64,000 nt of DNA from Catenulispora sp. EB89 (GTDB taxonomy: Bacteria > Actinomycetota > Actinomycetes > Streptomycetales > Catenulisporaceae). The notes under the pieces were generated by a model that saw only the letters and a list, made by a program, of their open reading frames with translations, did no database searches and had not been told where the DNA came from. The stretch covers positions 558,001 through 622,000 of the forward strand of contig NZ_JBGCCU010000001.1 of the NCBI RefSeq assembly GCF_041261445.1. Reading direction: 5' to 3'. The stretch's first letter is position 1. Each line of letters opens with the position of its first letter. The position numbers and the translations under genes are program-made. This document shows, in pieces, positions 1-8,193 of this stretch.

Positions 1-375
1 CTCGTCGGAGAAACAGGCCACTGCGAACGGCTTGGCCGGCGCGAAGCCGCGGGCCCGCAGCACGTCGACCGCCGCGAACGACGACACGACGCCCAGCGGC
101 CCGTCGAACGCGCCGCCGTCCGGCACCGAGTCCAGATGCGACCCGGTGACGACGGCGCCGGGGCCCTTCGGCCCCCACCACGCCCACAGGTTGCCGTTGC
201 GGTCGGTCTCCACCTCCAAGCCGCGCGCGGCGGCCTCGGAGCGGAACCATTCACGGCAGGCCAGATCCGCGGTGTTCCAAGCGAAACGGCGGTAGCCGCC
301 GGTGTCGGAGTTCAGGCCGAGGGGCAGAAGCGAGCGCCACATGTCGGTGTAGCGGCTCGCTTCCGCTTCATCCAC
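1..375 (-). CDS. M20-family Zn amidohydrolase (allantoate amidohydrolase / N-carbamoyl amino acid hydrolase type), 3' end outside window
   Basis: The visible N-terminal 125 residues include a Gly-Ser-His-Leu-Asp-Ser-Val-Pro-Asp-Gly-Gly segment followed by FDGPLGV. This is the metal-binding His/Asp region of the allantoate amidohydrolase/hydantoinase-carbamoylase branch of peptidase family M20. Such enzymes are di-metal hydrolases acting on linear amide or ureido bonds. In actinomycetes a gene of this family commonly lies in the hut cluster next to hutU, so a role in a late histidine-degradation step is plausible, but the sequence does not fix the substrate. The gene follows hutU on the same strand. 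A GTG at 375 is used as the start; a GTG at 405, three bases after the hutU stop, and an ATG at 342 are alternatives. The C-terminal dimerisation and remaining catalytic regions lie beyond base 1. Confidence 0.8.
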   Translation of the reverse strand, partial: MDEAEASRYTDMWRSLLPLGLNSDTGGYRRFAWNTADLACREWFRSEAAARGLEVETDRNGNLWAWWGPKGPGAVVTGSHLDSVPDGGAFDGPLGVVSSFAAVDVLRARGFAPAKPFAVACFSDE

Positions 376-407
376 AGCCCTGTGGATAGCGTTTGGCAAG
401 GACACTG

Positions 408-2078
<1,671 letters not shown>

Positions 2079-2089
2079 TCCTGGACCCC

Positions 2090-2129
2090 TCTCATTCATG
2101 CGGGCGATCGACCGTATGATCTCATTCAT
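2090..2129. promoter_or_regulatory. Divergent hutU/hutH control region with a 10-bp direct repeat and a TATGAT box
   Basis: The 10-mer TCTCATTCAT occurs at 2090-2099 and again, perfectly, at 2120-2129, exactly 30 bp (three helical turns) apart in the 90-bp gap between the divergent genes. The first copy overlaps the hutU SD. A TATGAT sequence at 2115-2120 is a good -10 candidate for hutH; no convincing -35 is visible. Helical phasing suggests a regulator binding both sites, but this is inferred from sequence alone. Confidence 0.4.
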
Positions 2130-2168
2130 TCAGACGAAGTCGACACCGCACAAGGGAGCAGGTGACGG

Positions 2169-3722
2169 ATGAGCGCGACTGTGGTTATCGGTGACGGGGA
2201 CCTCACATTCGGCGAGGTGGTCGCCGTGGCCCGCGGGGGCGCCCGGGTCGAGCTGTCCGCGACCGCGCTGAAAGCGCTGGCCGAGGGCCGGGCCCTGGTG
2301 GACCGGCTGGCCGCGGCCCCGACCCCGGCCTACGGCATCTCCACTGGCTTCGGGGCGTTGGCCACCCGGCACATCGATCCGGAGATGCGCGCGCAGCTGC
2401 AGCGCTCCCTGATCCGTTCGCACGCCGCCGGCATGGGCCCGCTGGTCGAGCCCGAAGTGATCCGCGCACTCACCCTGATGCGGCTCAAGACGCTGGCCAC
2501 CGGCCACACCGGCGTGCGTCCCGTGGTCGCCGAGACCATGGCCGCGCTGCTGAACTCCGGGATCACGCCGGCGGTGCGCGAGTTCGGCTCGCTGGGCTGT
2601 TCCGGGGACCTGGCGCCGCTGTCGCACGTCGCTTTGGTGCTGATGGGCGAGGGCGAAGTCATCGGGGCGGACGGGGTTTCCGCGGTCGAGGCCGCACCGG
2701 CCCTGGCCGAGGCCGGCATCGAGCCGCTGGAACTGGCACCCAAGGAGGGCCTGGCCCTCATCAACGGCACCGACGGCATGCTCGGCATGCTGATCCTGGC
2801 CCTGGGCGACCTGTCCGAGCTGGTGAAGATCGCCGACATCTCGGCGGCGATGTCGGTCGAGGCGTTGTTGGGCACCGACAAGGTGTTCCGCCCCGAACTG
2901 CACGCCATCCGACCGCATCCGGGCCAGGCCGCCTCTGCGGCGAACCTGCTGAAGGTGCTGCACGGCTCGGCGATCATGGAGTCGCACCGCGAGCCCAACG
3001 AGTGCACCCGCGTGCAGGACGCCTACTCGCTGCGCTGCGCCCCGCAGGTCGCCGGCGCCACCCGCGACACCATGGCGCACGCCGCGACCGTCGCCGAGCG
3101 CGAGCTCGCCTCGATCGTCGACAACCCGGTGGTGCTGCTGGCCGACGGCCGCGTGGAGTCCAACGGCAACTTCCACGGCGCCCCGGTCGCCATGGTCCTG
3201 GACTTCCTCGCCATCGCCGCCGCCGACCTCGGCTCCATCGCCGAACGCCGCACCGACCGGATGCTCGACGTCGCGCGCTCGCACGGCCTGCCGCCGTTCC
3301 TCGCCGACGACCCGGGCGTCGACAGCGGCCTGATGATCGCGCAGTACACGCAGGCCGCGCTGGTCAGTGAGAACAAGCGGCTGGCGGTCCCGGCCTCCGT
3401 GGACTCCATCCCCTCCTCGGCGATGCAGGAGGACCACGTCTCCATGGGCTGGTCCGCCGCGCGCAAGCTGCGCACCGCCGTCGACAACCTGCGGCGCATC
3501 CTGGCCGTCGAGCTGGTCACCGCGGCGCGGGCGCTGGAACTGCGGGCGCCGTTGCAGCCCGCGGCCGGCACCGGCGCGGCCGTGCGCGCCCTGCGGGACG
3601 CCGGCGTCGGCGGCCCCGGCCCGGACCGCTTCCTGTCGCCGGAGCTGCGCGCCGCCGAGGATGCGCTGAAGTCCGGCGCTGTGGTCGCGGCCGTGGAGAC
3701 GGCCGTGGGGGCGCTGAACTGA
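2169..3722 (+). CDS. hutH: Histidine ammonia-lyase
   Basis: HutH deaminates L-histidine to trans-urocanate and ammonia, the entry step of histidine use. The 517-residue protein has the aromatic ammonia-lyase fold signatures. The self-cyclising MIO triad appears as Cys144-Ser145-Gly146 in GCSGDLAPLSH, rather than the more common Ala-Ser-Gly; I recall the Cys form from Streptomyces enzymes. The N-terminal YGISTGFGALA loop and the later MQEDHVSMG motif, both active-site elements, are intact. The ATG at 2169 follows AAGGGAGCAGG. The gene stands alone on its strand, divergent from hutU, and ends at paired hairpins. Confidence 0.97.
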   Translation: MSATVVIGDGDLTFGEVVAVARGGARVELSATALKALAEGRALVDRLAAAPTPAYGISTGFGALATRHIDPEMRAQLQRSLIRSHAAGMGPLVEPEVIRALTLMRLKTLATGHTGVRPVVAETMAALLNSGITPAVREFGSLGCSGDLAPLSHVALVLMGEGEVIGADGVSAVEAAPALAEAGIEPLELAPKEGLALINGTDGMLGMLILALGDLSELVKIADISAAMSVEALLGTDKVFRPELHAIRPHPGQAASAANLLKVLHGSAIMESHREPNECTRVQDAYSLRCAPQVAGATRDTMAHAATVAERELASIVDNPVVLLADGRVESNGNFHGAPVAMVLDFLAIAAADLGSIAERRTDRMLDVARSHGLPPFLADDPGVDSGLMIAQYTQAALVSENKRLAVPASVDSIPSSAMQEDHVSMGWSAARKLRTAVDNLRRILAVELVTAARALELRAPLQPAAGTGAAVRALRDAGVGGPGPDRFLSPELRAAEDALKSGAVVAAVETAVGALN

Positions 3723-3794
3723 GGCCTTCGGCCGGCCTCACCCCAGACCGGCGCGCGCCCGTGGGTTGCAATCCCGTTGGCGCGCGCCGCTTTG
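3721..3794. terminator. Bidirectional terminator between hutH and the lipoprotein gene
   Basis: Two hairpins follow hutH directly. The first is GAGGCC/GGCCTC at 3721-3739. The second has perfect 11-bp arms, CGGCGCGCGCC at 3749-3759 and its complement at 3779-3789, with a T run after it. The flanking genes converge here, so it can serve both. Confidence 0.7.
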
Positions 3795-3800
3795 TGTGGT

Positions 3801-4547
3801 CTACGAGTTTTCGAGGCGCTGGGTCATCGTCGCCAGAAGCTTGGCGTCGAGTGAGGGGTCGTAGTCGCCTTCGTGCATCCGAATGACGAGCGTCGCGACC
3901 TTGTTGTCCCATCGGGCGTAGAGGGTGTGGCTGGTGCCTTCAGAGCCGGTGCTTCGCCAGGCGAAGCCGGTGCTGGTCTGCGCTGTGATGCCGGCACATT
4001 TGGGGAAGAAGGCTGCCACGCGTGATGCCGCGTAGGACGCCGAGGCGTAGGTGTGGACCACTTCTTCGGCGGAACTCTGGTGGTCCGACGACGGGTAGAG
4101 CGCGTCCCAGACGTCGGTGTTGAGCTCGGTTCCTCCCAGAGCGGGGCAGGTGGCTACCAACGGTTCCTCGACGTGGACCGGCGTGATGTACTCCCGGGTC
4201 CAGCCGTAGGTCTTCCCGGCAGGGAGCTGATCCGCGGTCAGGAACTCGGACACCACCGGCGCCGGTGTCGAGGCCTGGCCTCCGGCCGGGGTGGAAGGGC
4301 TGCTCGGCGGTTTCGCCGGCGTGTGGGTGCCGGCCAGGACGCCCGGTGCCGTCGTCGTCTCGGTCGGCGTACTCGCGATCGGCGTACTCGGGATCGGCGT
4401 ACTGGGGGCGGCGGTCGTCCCGGTGATGCCGCCCTTCGGCGGCGCGCTCGTGGAGCTGCCGCTCCCACACGCGCCGAGCATCGAACCCAGTGCTATCGCG
4501 CATCCTGCGGCGACGGCTGTTGTGCGGATCCTTGCTGTCCCACTCAT
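3801..4547 (-). CDS. Putative secreted lipoprotein with PknH-type sensor-like domain
   Basis: The 248-residue product has a type II signal peptide: Arg residues near the start, a hydrophobic core and the lipobox LGAC with the lipid-bearing Cys27. A Ser/Thr/Pro-rich linker follows (about residues 28-85) with TP-x-STP repeats. The C-terminal globular part of about 150 residues contains two cysteines (in ATCPALGG and FPKCAGI). It resembles the extracytoplasmic domain found on mycobacterial PknH and related actinobacterial lipoproteins, a resemblance I give with moderate confidence. The start at 4547 has GGGGAA upstream; the frame also opens at 4583. Location is predicted to be the outer face of the membrane. 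No partner gene is adjacent. Confidence 0.75.
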   Translation of the reverse strand: MSGTARIRTTAVAAGCAIALGSMLGACGSGSSTSAPPKGGITGTTAAPSTPIPSTPIASTPTETTTAPGVLAGTHTPAKPPSSPSTPAGGQASTPAPVVSEFLTADQLPAGKTYGWTREYITPVHVEEPLVATCPALGGTELNTDVWDALYPSSDHQSSAEEVVHTYASASYAASRVAAFFPKCAGITAQTSTGFAWRSTGSEGTSHTLYARWDNKVATLVIRMHEGDYDPSLDAKLLATMTQRLENS

Positions 4548-4692
4548 CGAATTCCCCGTCCGGCTTGAGAGCGTTGTGTGCAAGGAGGACGTGTCACCCT
4601 ACGTGTTGGTTGCCAGACCGTCCGGGGTAGGGCTGGCACCACCCACGGCCTGGGGCGGCCGTCATGGCGCGGTACCCGGTCCGCCGTAGATC

Positions 4693-5124
4693 ATGATGGC
4701 CATGCGGCTGAGATTCTCGGTGTGGACGAGGACCCTGATGGCGTCCCAGGCGGCCCGCCACAAGATGGCGATCGCGTTCGTCGGATCGGCGATCGTGCTG
4801 GTCGGCTGGATGGTGTTCCTGGCGAACACGCTGCACGGCAAGGCCGTGGTGAGCCATTGGTCGACGGTGTGGATCGGCCTGGACACCATGGAGGCGCTGG
4901 CACTGGCCACCCTCGGCATCCTGCTGGTCCGGCACGACCACCGGGCCCGCACCGCCGCGACCGTGGCCGCGACGCTGTTCGGCATGGACGCCTGGTTCGA
5001 CGTGATGCTCTCCCGGGGCGGCGACTTCGTGCAGGCGCTGATCCTGGCGGTGCTGTTCGAGATACCGCTGGCGGCGGCCTGTGCGGGGATCGCGCGGCAG
5101 ACCGCTCGCTGGTACGACGTGTGA
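4693..5124 (+). CDS. Small integral membrane protein, unknown function
   Basis: The 143-residue protein has four hydrophobic segments separated by short charged loops (around residues 25-45, 60-80, 88-108 and 115-135). A GWMVFLANTL motif ends the first segment, and DTMEAL and DAWFD motifs lie nearer the middle and C-terminus. Similar small membrane proteins of unknown function are widespread in actinomycetes. Three in-frame ATGs (4693, 4696, 4702) are possible starts, and a stop codon lies just upstream, so the N-terminus is uncertain by at most three residues. It converges with the MFS gene on the opposite strand, leaving only 20 bases between their ends. Confidence 0.75.
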   Translation: MMAMRLRFSVWTRTLMASQAARHKMAIAFVGSAIVLVGWMVFLANTLHGKAVVSHWSTVWIGLDTMEALALATLGILLVRHDHRARTAATVAATLFGMDAWFDVMLSRGGDFVQALILAVLFEIPLAAACAGIARQTARWYDV

Positions 5125-5144
5125 GGCGGTACGGCGGGTCGTGA

Positions 5145-6452
5145 TCAGGCCATTGCGACAGCGGTGGCCGGTTCGCCCGCGGCGCGGGACGTCTCGGCGG
5201 AGGCGTTCTCCGCGGCTTCCCGCTCCCGTCGCTCGGCCGCCTCGGCCAGCGCCGCCTCGATCCGCTTGTTGCTGGTCATCCGCGCCGCGACCACGGCCAT
5301 CGCGGCCAGGACCCCGGCCCCGACGATGAACGGCGCCCGCAGCCCCGCGACGTCCGCCAGCCATCCGCCGCACACCGCGCCGAGCGGACCGGCGCTGAAG
5401 TTGATCAACCGTCCCGTCGCCGCGACCCGCCCCATAAGGTGGTCCGGCACGATCGCCTGCCGGATGGCCGGTCCCAGCGCCATCGTGGTGCCCATCGCGG
5501 CGCCGAGCACCATCTCGCCGACCCCCGCGACCCACGCGTTCGGCGAGAGGCCGATCCCCAGCAGCGACACGGCCTCCACGAACGCGGTCAGCGTCAGCGT
5601 CCCGCCGGTGCCGAGCCTGCCCGCCAGCCGCGGCGCGAGCGACGCCCCGACCAGCGCCCCGATCGCGTTCGCCGTCAGGTAGAGGCCGAAGGCCGTGGTC
5701 CCGAGATGCAGGGTCTGCTTCACGAACAGCACCAGCACGGCGCTCGCTCCCATGAACGCGAAGTTCCCGACCGCCGGCCGCAGGGCCATCCCCACCAGCA
5801 ACCGGTTCCCGAACAGGTACGCCGCCCCCGCCCGCGCCTCGCGCAGCAGCGATCCCCGCGGCTGAGCCGGCTTCGGCGCCGACTTGGGCAGCGACCAGAT
5901 CGTCAGGGAGCTGACCAGGAACGACACGGCGTCGCCGAGGATCGGCACCGCCCGCCCCAGGGCGAACAGCAACGACCCGGTCGGCGGCCCGACGAAACCG
6001 CCGAGGGCCTGCTGGGCTCCCTGCAGGCGCGAGTTGGCGACCTGCAACGTCTCCAGGTCCCGCGGCAGCACCTCCGGCAGGAAGGCGATCGACGCGGTGT
6101 CGAAGAACACCTGCCCGATCCCCAGCAGGAACACCACGACGAACAGCACGTAAATGTTCGCGGCACCGGCCGCGATCAGCGCCGTCACGAACACCAGCAA
6201 CAGGAACCGGCACATGTCGGCGATCACCATCGTCCGCCGCCGGTCCCACCGGTCGACCAGCGCTCCGCCGATCATGCCGAAGAACAGCCAGGGCAGCAGC
6301 GAGCACGCCTCCATCGCGCCGAGCAGGATCGGGCTGTGCGTCATGGTCAACGCGAGCAGCGGGACGGCCGCGAAGTAGACGCCGTCGCCGAGGGCGGAGA
6401 CCGCGGAGGCGGTCCATATGCGGTAGAAGCGCGCGGGAAGCTTGGCGGCCAT
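5145..6452 (-). CDS. MFS exporter (DHA3/macrolide-efflux-like)
   Basis: The 435-residue protein shows about twelve hydrophobic segments and the major facilitator loop motif between helices 2 and 3 (GALVDRWDRRRTM). The closest type I recognise is the drug:H+ antiporter-3 branch that includes macrolide-efflux proteins; the substrate cannot be read from sequence. The last 40 residues are an Ala/Glu/Arg-rich cytoplasmic tail. Its ATG overlaps the stop of the upstream ArsR-type gene by one base (TGATG), so the two are translationally coupled and the regulator very likely controls this pump. The frame stays open to 7232, but everything above 6452 is the regulator read in the wrong frame. Confidence 0.88.
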   Translation of the reverse strand: MAAKLPARFYRIWTASAVSALGDGVYFAAVPLLALTMTHSPILLGAMEACSLLPWLFFGMIGGALVDRWDRRRTMVIADMCRFLLLVFVTALIAAGAANIYVLFVVVFLLGIGQVFFDTASIAFLPEVLPRDLETLQVANSRLQGAQQALGGFVGPPTGSLLFALGRAVPILGDAVSFLVSSLTIWSLPKSAPKPAQPRGSLLREARAGAAYLFGNRLLVGMALRPAVGNFAFMGASAVLVLFVKQTLHLGTTAFGLYLTANAIGALVGASLAPRLAGRLGTGGTLTLTAFVEAVSLLGIGLSPNAWVAGVGEMVLGAAMGTTMALGPAIRQAIVPDHLMGRVAATGRLINFSAGPLGAVCGGWLADVAGLRAPFIVGAGVLAAMAVVAARMTSNKRIEAALAEAAERREREAAENASAETSRAAGEPATAVAMA

Positions 6453-6964
6453 CAGACGTCCTTCGGTCGGTAGAACGCAATGAACAGATCGGCGGCGGGC
6501 TGCGTGGGGTCCGAGAGCTCCTTGAGCTCCGCCATCAGCGCGTGGACGCGCTTGTTGAACTCCTCCCACGCCTCCGGGCTGAGCCGTGCGTGGTTCAGGG
6601 CGATGGTCTTCTGCTCGTTCGGCGGTGCGTCCTCGACATCGGCCAACGCGTGCCGCATCAGCGTCTCGGGCTGTCCGGCTCCGGGCTCCGGCAGCTCGAT
6701 GCGCCGTCCGGTCATCGCGTAGTACTGCTCGGTGACGCCGCCGACCTTGCGTGTCTCCACGACCGCGACCAGGCCGGCCTTCGCCAGCACCTTCACGTGG
6801 TGGTTGGAGCTGCCTTTGGCGATCCCCAGCCGTTCGGCGATCTGCGTGATGGTCGCCGGTCCGTCGCGCAGGACGCGCAGGATCCGGTGCCGGGTGTGGC
6901 TGGCGACCGCGCGCAGCTGCTCGTCGGTCTGGATGTGGACGCTGTCGGCGTCTTCGGTGGTCAC
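6452..6964 (-). CDS. ArsR-type winged-helix transcriptional regulator
   Basis: The 170-residue protein has an ArsR-like winged helix at about residues 15-80. The segment RHRILRVLRDGPATITQIAERLG and the recognition helix near KGSSNHHVKVL are visible. A C-terminal region of about 90 residues probably handles dimerisation or ligand sensing. No metal-binding cysteine pair is seen, so a metal sensor is unlikely. GTG at 6964 is chosen as start. A TTG at 7000 is in frame, but it lies inside the operator palindromes and has no SD. The gene heads a two-gene unit with the MFS pump, and the symmetric sites directly upstream point to autoregulation. Confidence 0.85.
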   Translation of the reverse strand: MTTEDADSVHIQTDEQLRAVASHTRHRILRVLRDGPATITQIAERLGIAKGSSNHHVKVLAKAGLVAVVETRKVGGVTEQYYAMTGRRIELPEPGAGQPETLMRHALADVEDAPPNEQKTIALNHARLSPEAWEEFNKRVHALMAELKELSDPTQPAADLFIAFYRPKDV

Positions 6965-6973
6965 GAGCTCTAT

Positions 6974-7014
6974 GGTCAAGGAGTCTTGACCGTTGGTCAA
7001 GAGTTCTTGACCAA
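6974..7014. promoter_or_regulatory. Tandem operator palindromes for the ArsR-type regulator
   Basis: Two inverted repeats share the core GGTCAAG-n-CTTGACC. Site 1 (6974-6991) has 7-bp arms and a 4-bp spacer. Site 2 (6993-7014) has perfect 10-bp arms (TTGGTCAAGA and its complement) and a 2-bp spacer. They lie immediately upstream of the preferred start codon of the regulator. TTGACC inside the sites resembles a -35 hexamer, so bound repressor would block polymerase. Symmetry is seen directly; the link to this regulator is inferred from position. Confidence 0.7.
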
Positions 7015-7071
7015 CTGGGTGCGCGAAAGCTGGAGTTGGGGGGGTGCGATGGAGGTGTTTGTCGGGCTACG

Positions 7072-8034
7072 TCACTTGTCGACGTAGAACCCGCGGGTCT
7101 CCGCGAGGGCTTCGTACGCTTCCAGCCGCTCCTGCGTCCGCTCTGGAGCGGCGTCTGCGAGGGACTGGAGCAACAGCGCGGCGAACGCCATGGGTGCCGC
7201 GTGGGAGTCGAAGACGGACCGGGACCCGACACCGACCGGCAGGAGCACGTCCGCCAAATGAGCGAACGGCACCAGCGGAACGTCCGTCACTACAGCTGTC
7301 TTGAGTCCAAGCTCTCTAGCGCTGCGCAGCATGACCACGGACTCCGCCGAATAGCGCGGCAACACAAACGCCACGAGCCACGTACCGCCGGCGGACTTCG
7401 CTCGCAGCAGTGCCTCGTGGGCCGGGGAACCCGGGGTGTCGATCACGCGGACGTCCGGGTGAATGCGTGCCGCTCCATAGGCGAAGTAGGACGCGACAGG
7501 CGCGGACATCCTCAGGCCGATCACGGAGAGCGGTTCCGAGGCGGCGAGGTCGGTGCCCAGCCGGGCCAGCCGGGACGGATCGGCGGCGTACTTGTGCAGC
7601 GCCTCCAGGTTCGCCTGGTCGCTCTCCAGGGCGGAGTGCAGTTCGTTCCCCGCTATGCGTTCGCTGTGGATACCCGTCTCAGGGACTCTGAGTGCGATCG
7701 GACGCAACGCGGCGCGCAGTTCCGGGTAGCCCGAGAAGCCCAACGCCGCCGCGAACCTGGTCACCGACGGCTGGCTCACCCCGACGCGTTCGGCGAGTTC
7801 CATGCTCGACAGGAAAGCGACCTCGGGAAGGTTCTCCAGAAGGTAGTGCGCTATCCGTCTCTGAGCCGGCGACAGGCGCCGTCCGTCGAGCAGCGCCAGC
7901 AGCTCGTCCGCAGGTGGCAGCGAGGGGGCCGGCCGCGCGGCGGACATCGCGACCGCGGATGTAGCGGGAGTCACAGCGGAGGGCGCAGCATTGTCGACCG
8001 ATGTAGTAGGAGTCACAGGCTCAGGGGCCGTCAC
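7072..8034 (-). CDS. MurR/RpiR-family transcriptional regulator with SIS domain
   Basis: The 320-residue protein begins with an Ala/Thr/Pro-rich tail of about 40 residues. An RpiR-type HTH follows (about residues 42-115, with LAERVGVSQPSVTRFAAALG as the helix-turn-helix). The C-terminal SIS fold (about 130-300) normally senses phosphosugars. No sugar gene lies nearby; the neighbours are the ArsR/MFS pair and, divergently, the EtfD-like oxidoreductase. GTG at 8034 is preceded by GGGAGGAGGGAAGG, a strong SD, which settles the start. Targets cannot be told from sequence; the divergent gene and the hut genes 5 kb away are possibilities. Confidence 0.88.
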   Translation of the reverse strand: MTAPEPVTPTTSVDNAAPSAVTPATSAVAMSAARPAPSLPPADELLALLDGRRLSPAQRRIAHYLLENLPEVAFLSSMELAERVGVSQPSVTRFAAALGFSGYPELRAALRPIALRVPETGIHSERIAGNELHSALESDQANLEALHKYAADPSRLARLGTDLAASEPLSVIGLRMSAPVASYFAYGAARIHPDVRVIDTPGSPAHEALLRAKSAGGTWLVAFVLPRYSAESVVMLRSARELGLKTAVVTDVPLVPFAHLADVLLPVGVGSRSVFDSHAAPMAFAALLLQSLADAAPERTQERLEAYEALAETRGFYVDK

Positions 8035-8193
8035 AGCCTTCCCTCCTCCCTGTCGGTGCTGCCACCATCACTTGTGGCGCGCCAGAAGTTACTCGTCAGT
8101 AGGATAATCTGGGGCCTCGACTACCGTACCCTCCGTACGGACGGTGATCGGGATGTGTCCGTCGATACGCACGCGTAGGAGGAGACCGAGGCT

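Noticed and set aside
6965-7000. TTG start for the ArsR-type gene at 7000
   Set aside because: It lies inside the operator palindromes and lacks an SD; GTG at 6964 fits better, though this is not proven.
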